Below are positions 23,601 to 34,494 of a stretch of DNA of 64,000 nucleotides, one piece after another. Below the pieces are notes generated by a model. That model did no database searches. It saw only the letters and a list, made by a program, of their open reading frames with translations, and was not told where the DNA came from. Source of the DNA: Paraspadella gotoi (lineage: Eukaryota > Chaetognatha); contig CM119269.1 in assembly GCA_051294375.1 (NCBI GenBank), forward strand, positions 20,006,814 through 20,070,813. Reading direction: 5' to 3'. Made by a program: the position numbers and the translations under genes. Position 1 is the stretch's first letter, and every line of letters starts with the position of its first letter.

Positions 23601-26216
23601 GGGACATGACCGACGCAAAGATCGTCTGTCGGGAGTTTGGACTTGATGCCATCACCCTCACGGTCGGTTCCAGATATGGAAGTGTCTCTTCTAAATTCAG
23701 GATGGACGACGTCCGGTGCCGAGGAAACGAGAAGAGGCTGGTCGACTGTCCCCATCAGACCATGGATAATTGTGGACCTACTGAAGGGGCTGGGGTCAAG
23801 TGCCACCACAGCGGTCGTTCCCAGAGTGGTTTTAAGTTTTACGAGGGCATGAGTCTTAATTTTGAGAAAGTTGACGACGATCAGAGAACCTGGTTCATTT
23901 GCGAAGAAAATCCCACCTAAAACTGACTTGAGTTCTTATGAAGATCTTTAAAAGTTTAGCTGACTTATCTAAGTTTAAACACCTGTACATTTACTGTCAC
24001 GTCAAGAATGAAATTTTTAATTGAAAAATTTATTTGTTTTCATGAACCTCATTGTGAAAATGTGAATGTAAGAATCTGTTTCTGATAATTTTGCAAAGTA
24101 TTCATCATTGGCAATTTTTATTTTTTATCCAAACAACTTAGTCCGCCAAACTGTTTGAAAATGTTATTAAAATTAAACAATTATGAAACAAATTCGATTT
24201 CTTTTCTGAATTCTCTTAGCGCATTTTGAACAGAGACAGCGTATTAGCAGCGGTTTCCATTGTATAGATTCAAAAAGGTTTTGCATAATTTTTTTTTTCT
24301 ATTTATGTTTTTTCAATCGAATATTTATTTAAGAACAGCGATGATTAGTAAATCAATTTCTACTACTAAGTCTGTAAAACCGTAAGATACTAGGGTAGAT
24401 AGGTTTCCCCAATCCACACCCTTACCTTCCCACCACAATCATTTCTCAGAAATACGTAAGGCCCTCAGACCCGCCGATCGTGGACGAACTCGAGATCGAA
24501 GCCAAAGATTCCGGCGACGAACCTCGCAGCTCAAAGGCGATCGCGAGCATCAAGATCGACGGCAATGTGGAGAAGGTTGATTGATAGAATCAATAAATAA
24601 TTTATGATTTAGTTATCGAGTTATTTAATTGATTTATTGTTTGAAATTTGGTTACTGGAATGACAAGAGCTTATGTTTTTGATTTGTTGCTTTATTGATT
24701 CATTTGGTGATTCTTTATCCGCCACAGTGGCCGGAAAACCCCGATTCGGTGCCTTACCCGGCGTCTACTTCGGCCTCACTCTCCGGCGTCGGATCCTCTT
24801 CTGCCGGACAGATTTCCGGTGAAGGGGAGAACAATTATGGGGATAACGAAGAGGAAGTAAAGATTAAAGAGAAGGAGAAAGGAAAGGGTCAGGAAGAACA
24901 AGGCGCCATCACTCCTTCGCCAACGAGGTGATTCAAGACGGGACCGGGTGAGGCGTCTCTTTTCATTTAGCCTTTTTTTTTGATAAAAAGTTTTTTACGG
25001 ATGTTTTTATCATGGTTTAGTTAAGGTTGTTGCATGATAACTTTCAACTTAATAACTTTTGGCCTTCAATGTCTTCAACGAAATATCTTGAACCGAGTTA
25101 ATATGGAACTGGGATACAAATTTTATGCCTAAAAAAGAATTATTCCAAACTATTTTTCCTTACCTCGCTCCCTGCCAAAAAAAGCGTTCCTCGTTCGACC
25201 CCCGAGTCTTCGCCCTCCATACCTACCTCGCGCGCCTTCCGCGGCGCCGTCAGCCTCAGAACGCTCGACGGCGCCCACCTCCGTTTCAATCGGCGCCTCG
25301 CCGATCTCGCATCGCCGGAAGCGAGGGAGATGGCGCGCCGCGTCTGCGATCTACTCGGCGCGGCGTTGGGAAAATTAAGGGCGGAGGTGGAGGCGTGCAG
25401 GGTGACGCAGTTTAGAGCGGGTAAGTCGGTATGGGTTGGGACTTGTTCATTGTTCAAGTCTGAAAGGACAGAGACGAGAGGTATAGAAAGAGGAGAGTCT
25501 TAAAGTGAAAAGGGCGTTCTATCAGTTTCTTTAAACTTATCCAGCCCTCTTTAACTTTTCAGGTTCGGTCGAAGCGGATTTCGCCCTCACCCTCCAACGT
25601 CCTTACCCCGAGCCCGACGTTCGATCTTACCTCAAATCCGGGCTCAAGACTCTCTCGGGATCGAAGACACGCGCTCACTTACTTCAGGTGGGGAGTTGAA
25701 AAGTAAATTTGGATCATGCCTTCTTCGCGATGTTTTAAACAATGTTTTAAAGGTGTTACTAAATGGGCAATGTTGGGGTATGAAATAAAGCCTGACTTTT
25801 AACTTGCTTTCGTTGGTTAAGGCTTCTGTCACTCTTAAAAGATATTAACATACAGGGCTGACCCCGCAAGCTCTTAATCAAGACTCTCTCTCAGACTAGT
25901 TAATTAAGTCCCAGAGTGCTTGTCTTCCTTATCAATCGCAGGCCTAGTACATGTAAAGTGAATAGGGCCATAATTCTTTATCTTCCTTTCCTCTTCTTGC
26001 TCAGCTTCGGACGTCGTCAATTCTCGTCACCGGCGACAACGAAGTCGCGAAGCCGAGATGCGCCGAGGACGCGGAGTGGATCGTCGAGGAGATCTCGGCA
26101 AAGGGGAAGGCGGAAGAGGCGGAGGAAGGAAAGAGGAAGAAGATAAGAAGTCAGTCCTTGTCCGTTTGGTCTTAAATAGTAAAAGTTAAGAGATTATTAT
26201 TATTATTATTAATTAT

Positions 26217-26293
<77 letters not shown>

Positions 26294-28306
26294 CCTCAGA
26301 ATCCGTCAGTTTGATGTGCAGTACCACCGTTGGAGAACAAAAAATGTTCAGGATCCGCATGAACGTCCCCAAGGTTAGCAACGCAGCGACAAAGACTTAA
26401 AAAAAAAATATACATAAGATTAAAAAAAAATTAAAAAAGTGATCGGCTAATCCGCGGTTAACCAGCGGCGAATCAAGATGAAGAGTATTTTCTTACACAG
26501 AGCCGTGGCCGATGCCCAGCGCTTCTACTCAACGAGGGAATCATGGTCGAGGTGACCTCGTCTTCGTCGTCATCGTCGTCTTCGTCGACGTCGTCGTCTT
26601 CTAAGAAAAAAACGTTCGTGACTTCGGGGGGCGCGATTTTCTTCATTCTCGTCCTCATCGTCGTCGTCATCGGGCAATGTGAGTTAATTTGTTAGTTGAT
26701 ACACTTACGATGGATGTATATTTTTGAGGGAAAATAATAATATCAAATTGGGTTCGCTAAAAAAATAGAAAAAAAAAATTATCTTTGTGAATGGAGATTT
26801 ATTTATTTCTACTCGCATACTTTTGGAGATTTAAGTACATATTGAGCAATAATTACGTAATTTTTTTTTACGGCGCGTCGTTTCGGGTTCTTTTGTTTCC
26901 TCAGGCGTCGCAATCGCTTGGCTTTACAAAGTCCGTCGTGGCGCAACCGCCTTTGACGAAAAACAAATGGCGTTGCAACAAAATTCGAAAAAGCAGCAAC
27001 CGCAAGGTTAAATTCCTCACCTTCGAAAAAATGGATAAAAAAGTTGAGAAGTAATTATTAAATTTTTTTTTTGGTAGAACTTAAATCATAGAATCTTTAT
27101 TAGAATATTTGTTTTTAATTTTCACTGATTTCGCCTTTGCACATACTTTCTTTTAGATTTTTTTAGATACTCTCACAAATTCTTTGGTTTTGTTAATCAG
27201 ATATAGAACATTTGAATGAAACACTTATTTTGCTTTTTAAAATAATTTTAAAAAGAAAATCGGCTGAAACTTTTTCGCTTGTCTTGACAAAAGCTCGAGC
27301 TTGACAAATCATTCTTTCGGTGAAAGCTGTAATCAATCATTTCACTATCATAGGCTTAGCATGCCGTTAAATTTATTCACAAATTGTAGCCTAACAGTAG
27401 TAATCAATTTATTTTCTCTCTCCCTGCCCCCCTCATTCTCTCGCGCTTCCAATTCGACTTCGACCATCTCATCCAACCACGCTCCAAAAGCCGCGCCCTC
27501 CGCCCCACCCACCTTCGTTGTCGCCTCCAAAGTCTCTCCCGCAGTCGGGGTCCCCATGACAACGACGACGACGAAAACTGCGACGACGATGACGACGACG
27601 ACGACGACGAAACAAACGGATCCTCCGATCGGCGAAGCCGCCAAATTTCACCCTCAAGATTCTTTCAATACTCATTTGGCGACGGGCGCGCCCTCCCCCC
27701 TTCAACCCCTTCTCCACCCCCGTTCACTCCCCCCTCTCACCCTGAGTAGTCATCCCCCGTCCGTTCCCACCCGCTCGAGTCCGCGTCACCGGCGTCACAC
27801 TCTTCGGCGGCGTTGGCACTCGACCGGCAAAGCGGCGCCACGCTGGCGGACGTCGATCGGCGGCGGCTTCGTGCTGCGACGTATGGCCGTCGGATGCGGC
27901 GTCGCCGGCTTCCCTCGATCCCTCCTCGTCTCAGCATCAAAACCAAAACACGAGATTCGTGGCGAAGCCTCTGCAGCAGCCTCGCCAGCCGCAGCAGCTG
28001 CATCACCCTCAGCTTTCTCTCAAATCCGTGGAGTCTTTCGAAAAACACGCGACGCCTTGTCCGACGGCGCTGGAAAAATCGTCTTCGGGGCATTTACAAC
28101 ATCACAATCAGAATCATCATCAACATCATCATCGCCAGCATCATCCGCATCATTCTCAACATCATCTTCCACCGCATCGACGTCATCTCCCGACGAGCCA
28201 CTCCCAACTCTCTCGTCCACTGCAGTCGTCGGCGGCGCAGAAAGTGCGTCCCGGGGATCACTACCTCTTGCCCCCCGCGCCCAACGGGTATAAGCCGGTC
28301 CTCTGA
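19317..28306 (+). CDS. Cadherin-repeat / SEA-domain single-pass membrane protein (3' part of gene)
   Basis: Exons join with matching phases: 19317-19381, 19483-19600, 19799-19938, 20041-20153, 24450-24575, 24728-24927, 25185-25420, 25563-25687, 26005-26149, 26300-26373, 26501-26678, 26905-27006 and a tail exon near 27545-28306. The product has one cadherin repeat ending in ASDGGTPAK and GDVNDEAPIFNN, then a last repeat (GHVRYSIVGNAVERLLPL to LEIEAKDSGDEPRSSKAIAS). An acidic/Lys-rich linker follows, then a SEA domain (LADLASPEAREMARRVCDLL ... CRVTQFRAGSVEADFALTL), a Cys-containing segment, a poly-Ser/Thr stalk and a transmembrane helix (GAIFFILVLIVVVIGQCVAI) with a basic stop-transfer LYKVRR. 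Family knowledge: cadherin repeats mediate calcium-dependent adhesion and SEA domains often self-cleave at G-S, present here as AG-SVEA. The 25185 acceptor and the tail frame are the weakest points. A poly(A) signal aataaa lies at 28811. Confidence 0.8.
20574..20645 (+). repeat. (GA)n microsatellite
   Basis: GA tract interrupted by gac, lying between the fourth cadherin exon and the nested lectin gene. The rest of 20154-21360 is AT-rich intron, with the only notable feature an A-rich stretch around 21070-21170. No promoter element for the lectin gene is recognisable by eye. Confidence 0.85.
21361..23920 (+). CDS. Type II membrane protein with C-type-lectin and SRCR domains, nested in a cadherin-gene intron
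   Basis: Three exons (21361-21493, 21561-22328, 22419-23920) give 800 residues with clean GT-AG joins, both phase 1. The start ATG opens a hydrophilic cytosolic tail of about 50 residues. A transmembrane helix follows (about 51-71, LVANALVMFILFIAVVLL) with no cleavable signal, hence type II. Then come a Gly/Arg-rich segment, a short coiled coil (about 140-160), 30 consecutive Ser (172-201), lectin domain 1 (Cys250-Cys394), lectin domain 2 (about 422-552) and the first half of a third (Cys584-Cys601). A six-Cys SRCR domain follows (about 669-762, group A pattern) and the protein ends in TWFICEE, typical of a lectin-domain C-terminus. Classic EPN/WND sugar-calcium motifs are absent, so ligand is unknown. 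The whole gene lies within the 20154-24449 intron of the cadherin/SEA gene, same strand. A possible poly(A) signal attaaa is at 24172. Confidence 0.88.
22329..22418 (+). other. 90-bp intron of the lectin/SRCR gene with no in-frame stop
   Basis: Donor gtaggt follows AAAAAGG and acceptor cctctacag precedes GAAGTTATTATTGG. The intron length is a multiple of three and its translation is open, so unspliced message would encode a 30-residue insertion in lectin domain 1. Splicing restores an uninterrupted lectin fold (KKG-SYYWQSVEVWIG), which is why I treat it as an intron. Confidence 0.75.
26219..26297 (+). repeat. (CT)n microsatellite acting as polypyrimidine tract
   Basis: Nearly pure CT tract running into ctctcctcag, the acceptor of the exon at 26300. 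The repeat therefore doubles as the 3' splice-site pyrimidine tract. Confidence 0.85.
27545..28306 (+). CDS. Probable terminal exon: cytoplasmic tail of the cadherin/SEA protein, frame disrupted
   Basis: The acceptor tctctcccgcag at 27544 has the right phase for the transmembrane exon ending at 27006. Three frames look coding in turn: Thr-rich in the entry frame at first; then a frame reading RRSRQISPSRFFQYSFGDGR and later SSAALALDRQSGATLADVDR (about 27590-27880, with one in-frame TAG at 27747); then a frame with Gln/His-rich sequence ending HYLLPPAPNGYKPVL and a stop at 28304-28306. The likeliest explanation is uncorrected indels in one long exon; alternative splicing or real overlap cannot be ruled out. 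His-, Gln- and Ser/Thr-rich composition suits an unstructured cytoplasmic tail. Confidence 0.5.
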
Positions 28307-29430
28307 TGAGATATCATCCGTGACCAATCACCTTCTTTGAAAATCGTTGTATTATTGTAATTTCATTGGAGGTTTGAACGATCTCTTTATGGAAGTGGTT
28401 CTTGTCTTTAACACTTTTTATTTTATATTCTAGGTTTTGATTTTGCGTCTTTTCTTTTTCTAATTTAACCTAGTTATAGTATAATTTACTTTATTTATAA
28501 AGCGTTCTAGTTTTTCGAATTCGAAATTTAGACTTTGTATTTGATCTCTCTTTTCGTTGCGAGTTTAAATTTTTTAAAAAAGCTGAATTTTTTTTTATTT
28601 TGCGAAAACAAAACGATTTTATTGTCATAATACAAGACATGTTTCGACTCTATGTTTCGAGTCTTCAATCAGCGTTTGGAAAATTGGTCTTAAAATTTAA
28701 ATATTTACTTGTTTACTTGTTTTATTTACTTGTTTGTTTATTCAGCTGAATTTATCGATTTCTCTCCGTCTCAGTAAATCTGGGTTCGTTTCATCAATTT
28801 CATTGAAAAAAATAAACAAAACAAAAAAAAAAAAAATTCAAGTTGGACCATGTTTTTTTTTTTTTTAAATAATCGCATTTTGTATAAAAATATCGTCCTC
28901 ATAGTAGCATCAAGGAATAACAAAATAATTGACGTCATAACGAATTTATACTATTTTACGGTAGCCTTGGTAAGGAATTGACCTTCAAACGCAATAAAAT
29001 AACACAGTGACTTATCAAAACAAAAAGTTATCAAAAATGACGCATTATCATTTAAGCCAGGTCACCCTCTTATTACTAACACGAAACATAGCGAACTTTT
29101 TTGCATAGTTCTCGATAAGATTTTTTTTATAAAATAAATTTCCAAATTAAGCTGAATTACTTTTTTTATTTAAAAGTAGGACAATAAAAAAAAATACTGT
29201 TTAATTATATCTGAACTTACATAGCTAGATCACTTGTGAATGTCGATCAAAATTAATTTCAATCAAAATTAAAATAATTGGAACGAAATCGTTCTTAAAG
29301 GTCCTTAAACCTATTCTTTTTCATGACGCGATTCAAATACGCAGCGTCGTTCCGCCTCGATTTCTTACGAATGACTTCGTTTTCGAAAATATTTAACTTC
29401 AATTTAAAAACAAATAATGACATTCAAATT
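28307..29430. other. AT-rich intergenic interval
   Basis: This interval separates the convergent 3' ends of the cadherin/SEA gene (plus) and the oxygenase gene (minus). It contains homopolymer runs, a possible poly(A) signal for the plus-strand gene at 28811 and no coding-like sequence. Confidence 0.6.
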
Positions 29431-30180
29431 TTAAAACAAGTAGTTCCCCCTTAAAACTCTCTCCCAAGGTTTGTCGTCGTTTTCCAATCGGCTTCGGAGG
29501 ACAGCTTCTTCAGTAGGGCAAGTGTCGGGCAGATGATCCGGGAAGAAGGCTGCGACGCGAACGTCGATGGAGTCTCTGTCGGGCAGATCGGGTTCGGCAT
29601 GACGGGCATGATATGTCATTAAAGTCGTCCAATTGTAACTTAACCACTTGAGGCCAGTCTTTTTTAGCCAGATAGGTTTACAGCAGATTAAGGCTCTATA
29701 ATTCACTTTGTCATCTCAAAACATTATGATAAATTGTGCAACAAAAATTATGTCCTTCTGTCTGTCGGTCCGTCTGTCTCTCGGTAGGTTCGTCAGTCCG
29801 TCCGTCGTTTAATTGATTAATCTTCCCGCCTTCCCTCTATTCCTCGTCTCTAACCTCGTCATCGCCTCCGAGTAGGGATCCTCGAAGGAAGAGTGAAAGC
29901 ACACCCTGGCGATCCTTTCTGGGTCCGAATCCCACTGCTTGAAGACCAACACCTCGTCCTTCGTCAGACGAGGAAAGTAAAACCATCGATGGGCGTGGCT
30001 GTTGTTCTCGTTGAGGACAAAGACTTTTTGGCGAAACTGGACTCCAGAGACGTCGTCGACGCCTTCGTAAACGGTCTCGAGGTAATCCTGGAGATATGAA
30101 CAAGCTGACTAATTCGCTTTCTCAAAATTAATCGATATATTAGTAATTTATTTATCATTTATATATTCTTTTATATCAAA

Positions 30181-30270
<90 letters not shown>

Positions 30271-30712
30271 CTCCTTACCTCCGATCCCACCCCCGGGGTG
30301 AGCGACCTCGCGTCGAGCAGGGCCAAGTGATGATTCTCGACTGGCTCGTCGGTGATGTTCCTCCAAGCGTTAAGGAAGACGACTCGGCCCCGACGGAATC
30401 GCTCGTCCAGGTTGGCCGTGATGCGGGCAAAGACGGCCTCAGCGCCGGAAGGATGGGTGTCGACGTGGACACCGTGCTCAAAATCTGCTTGATTTGATCG
30501 ATTTGATGGATTGATTGATTGGTTAATTCCATTAAGTGGAAACTAACTTACCGTCATCTTCTTCCTCCTTCTCCCTCATCCTCCTGACTTTGTGATGGAA
30601 ACACTTGACCATCTCCGCCCCCGTGACTTTCTTCACGAACTCCTCGATCTCTCCGTAATACTTCTCGACGATCCTTTCGTCGTCATCGAAGTCGACGCCT
30701 GTTGAGGAGGAG
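29431..30712 (-). CDS. CmcJ/AsaB-like 2-oxoglutarate/Fe(II) oxygenase-family protein, 5' end lost in a gap
   Basis: Minus-strand exons: 30552-30712 (runs into the gap), 30279-30484, 29855-30087 and a last one about 29431-29695, with compatible phases 1, 0 and 2. In order the protein shows IVEKYYGEIEEFVKKVTGAE with CFHHKVRR, GVHVDTHPSGAE (the H-x-D iron-ligand pattern), VVFLNAWRNITDEPVENHHL then ALLDARSL, HAHRWFYFPRLTKDEVLVFK then QWDSD, FHSSFEDP, and DRDSIDVRVAAFFPD. These blocks, in this order, are those of the CmcJ/NvfI/AsaB-like family, best known from fungal and bacterial secondary metabolism as hydroxylases or desaturases. The substrate here cannot be told. The N-terminus is missing. The acceptor of the last exon lacks a good pyrimidine tract, so residues before MTYHARHAEPD are uncertain. 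Confidence 0.82.
30187..30267 (+). repeat. (TC)n microsatellite, 80 bp
   Basis: Perfect TC tract a few bases downstream (minus strand) of the oxygenase donor site at 30278. On the sense strand of the gene it is a (GA)n tract at the 5' end of the intron. Confidence 0.95.
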
Positions 30713-30812
30713 NNNNNNNNNNNNNNNNNNNNNNNNNNNNNNNNNNNNNNNNNNNNNNNNNNNNNNNNNNNNNNNNNNNNNNNNNNNNNNNNNNNNNNNN
30801 NNNNNNNNNNNN
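30713..30812. other. Assembly gap (100 N) between divergent genes
   Basis: The gap replaces the first exon(s) of the minus-strand oxygenase and the promoter region shared with the plus-strand coiled-coil gene, so neither transcription start can be placed. Confidence 0.95.
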
Positions 30813-30849
30813 AAGTATAAAAATCTCTTTTCAGAGTTCGCTCGTCAAG

Positions 30850-33800
30850 ATGTCGAAGGTTGCGCCGCGAAAGAAAGAGGTAAAAATCCACGATGGTCCA
30901 GCACCGAGCACGGCCAAAGGTACCACGAAAGGTGCCACAAAAGGCGCCCTAAAAGGTGCTCCACAGAGCGCAAAAGAGGCCGCCCCTAGCGGCACTCCTA
31001 GTGCCGCCTCCGACGCCCCAGAGGCGCCGAAAAAGGGCATCAAAAAATTTCCGAAAAATCCCCCCACGGGACTCGTAAGTTGGTTCCGGTGACACGACCG
31101 TGAAACTCACACCGAACGGAATTTAATCGCGTCTGGAATCGAAAGTTGAACGTAGAGAATTCAAGAAAAGAACAACATTTGCTTCTTTTTTTGAATCTAC
31201 TCACGATTCTTTTTAAACAATCATTATTAATTCTCACGCACGAATTTCTTTTTTGCATTTTTAGTTAGCAGAGATTTTCATTGCTGCTATAATAGTAAAT
31301 AATGAAAAAAATGGGAAAGTGTTTTTTTGCATGAAAGGAATACATTTTTACAAGATGTGCTGAGATTCATCGTGACGCAAGATGAAAAGAAAATGAATGA
31401 AATTCCTTTTATGAAGTTGATTCGTTTTTAATAATGCCGCGTTTTTTAGTTATTTTTTTTTAATACGGTCTCATACTTTACTGCATGATACTGTATTGGC
31501 GCCAACCTAATTTAAAAATTGCATTTTACCATGAATATATTTTAACGCTAATAAAGACTGTAGAAAAAAAAAGATTTTATGATATGGAAAAAAAAATTTA
31601 CATATTTTTTGACCTACTATATTTTTTTTCCTTTTTGGTGCAGAGTCTATACACATGGAGAGTTCGAAGAAAGACCGAAGCTGGAGACACGCCTTGGAAA
31701 TCTGGTAAAATTAAACGTCATCATATAAAGATAATACTTTTCGGTTCTTGTTTCTTCTATTTTAATTCATGTACCGTGACGGTATATTCGTACACTAACA
31801 TTTTAATTCATGTACCGTGACGGTATATTCGTACACTAATTGGTAAATAAAATATTTAATTCGAGACATTAAGCAAAAATCGGCACAAAGTCTTTTATTC
31901 ATGCTGTTTACGATAGAGATTTGTCACCAGCGTTTTTGACATCCCTTTGACGACATTCCTAATTCAACCCCATTAGGCGGCCCCGACGAGATCATGACGG
32001 TCGTGTTGCGTCGGCTGGAGATGCTGGAAAACTTCGAGGCCTCCACCAAGGAGATCGAGCGACGCGTCAACATCCTCGACAAGAATATCGCCTCCATCGC
32101 ACAGGTTGTGTGAGGATCTGGGTTATTGAACATTTTTAGGATGGGAAAACGAATTTTTCCTTTTGACACCGAAAATTGGGTCAATTTATGTTATGTTAAT
32201 GTATATTTCGTTTTGTAAAAACGATTGTTGTGTTGTGATTTATGTTCAGAAATCTAGTATAAAAAATTTGGGTTTTTTTGTGACTGCATTACTTTGAATA
32301 ACTTAGTTAAAATTTTATTTTTTTAAATTTATTTATATGAAGTACGTAACTTATCGGGAAGGCACTTTTGGTCACACTATTTCGATTTAATTTGAAAAGC
32401 AACACAATACCTGCAGGCTGAATGTGGAATAGGAAATATGCCATAATTTATTTTTAATATTTTTTATTTGAAAATTTTCCAGGATGTAGAGCCGGAGAGG
32501 TGACGAGATTTTTGCTTTTATATTTTCTATTTTGTCGTCAAATGTTGGCATGTTAAATGGCATGGGATCAGTAGGCCTAGCAGGAATGAATCAATGAATG
32601 AATCAATGCTGCATGTTGAACTTTGGTTACATTTTAATATTTATTCTTTGAAACAAACGAATTTAAAGGAAATTCTTATTCTCGATAGAGTCATTCTCTT
32701 CCCTTTAAATAATAAATACGCTTCTTTCTATACCCACAATTATTTCCCCTTTTGTCTCAAAGCTGATGGGATTGGCTCCCCCAGAACCCGAACCAGAACC
32801 CGAACCTGAACCTGAACCAAATCCCGAACCTGAACCTGTGGTTGAACCCGAACCCGCTCCAGAAACCGATTCGAGACCTGAACCCGATTCCGAGTCTGAA
32901 CCTAGTCTCGATGCCGAGGTTTCAACTGCGAAAGCGACTTCGTTTTTTTCTCACAATTTTTAATAAACGAAGCCTGACGAAATGGCTATAATTTTTATGT
33001 AAACAATTTCATGTCATAAAAATGATTTATCACATGACTTTTTAACTGAGCTTGTTCTAACAAAATAAAAAAAAAGACAATACTTAAATAAAATTAGCTT
33101 TTACGTTTTTTACTTTTTATATTTTTACCTTTAACTTTTAAAATTACTATTAAAAAAAATATTTAAAAGAGTTGAACATCGCAAGATTTTTTTTGGTTTA
33201 ATAATTAAAATTCGAATTAAATGAGGCACGCTAAAGAGAGCCCATTATTGTTTAGTATTTGTCATCAATAGTTAATAAATTGATCAAATATTAAACTGGA
33301 GTGTGAAATAAAAATATATCACATTATAAATCACAATAAGTCATCGCAAAACCGCTGTGTCCAGTTTTCTGACCTTTTTTCCTCCATTTTGCTGACCATG
33401 CTTTCCTACAGCTGCTGACTCTCAAACCGCCGGAGGAAATAACGCCGGAGCTGGCGGCGGAAGCTCCTGCCGCCGAGACAAAATCAGAGCAAAAAATTGA
33501 GGCTAAATCGGGAGATGAATCTGAGGTTTTTTTTTCGCCGCGGCGTTCGTAACCGCTCCTAAAAAATTACTATTATTATACTACTATTATATTTACTATG
33601 TCGCGGCTTTACATTTCACGGTTTTCAAACTTAAAATACATATAGAATTTTTACAGACTTAAAATAATATTTTATTATCCCAGCTTAAATCCGCGCGATA
33701 TAAATACTTTATATTATTCAGTTAGTGGTTTTATAGATTTCAGTCAATCAAGATGACAACAAAAATATTTAATCGAAGCCAATTTGAGAGCAGAACGCGT

Positions 33801-34403
33801 AATCTGATCACAAACTCGCTCAGTTTGATCACACGACAGCTCTAATTTGATCGCTCGACGCGTAAACTGGTCGTACTTTGCCAATTGCACACATTTTTAT
33901 TCAATCGCGGTTTTAGTGACGAACGTATTTCCTTAACTGAAATTTAAAATTTAGTAAAACAAAAACAAAATATTGATACTTTTTTAAAAAAAGATAGAAA
34001 GACAGTTAAGGAAAAACGGATTTCGCATGCAATTAAAAGCGTAGATTACTTCCAAATTCAAAATATAATACTAATATTGATTATATTATTTTTTTTAGTC
34101 ACTGAAGCCCCGTCAACCCGGCGAACCTCTTCCGCCAGAACCAGTTATCGTTAAACCGGGTCTGTCGATTTTTAATTCCTTTTTTCATTTTTTTTTTTAC
34201 TCTTTACAATTTATAATTATGTAATTTGAAAAGATTATCAAAATATTCCTTTTTTATTTTCCAGGCCCGTCTCCTATTCTGGGAATCGGTGGCGCCAAAG
34301 TCGGCATCAAGGTGAGCTCTCTCTCTATCCTCTCTCCTCTCTCTCTCTCCTCGCTGCTCTCTATCTCTCATCTCTCTCTCTCTCTCTCGTTCTTTCTCTC
34401 TCT

Positions 34404-34494
<91 letters not shown>

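Noticed and set aside
30148-30366. Open frames with (ER)n or (SL)n
   Set aside because: Translation of the (TC)n microsatellite inside an oxygenase intron.
32483-32499. 17-base microexon (DVEPER) in the coiled-coil gene
   Set aside because: It has AG and GT borders, but inclusion puts the next exon in a frame with an immediate stop. Skipping it joins two phase-0 ends cleanly.
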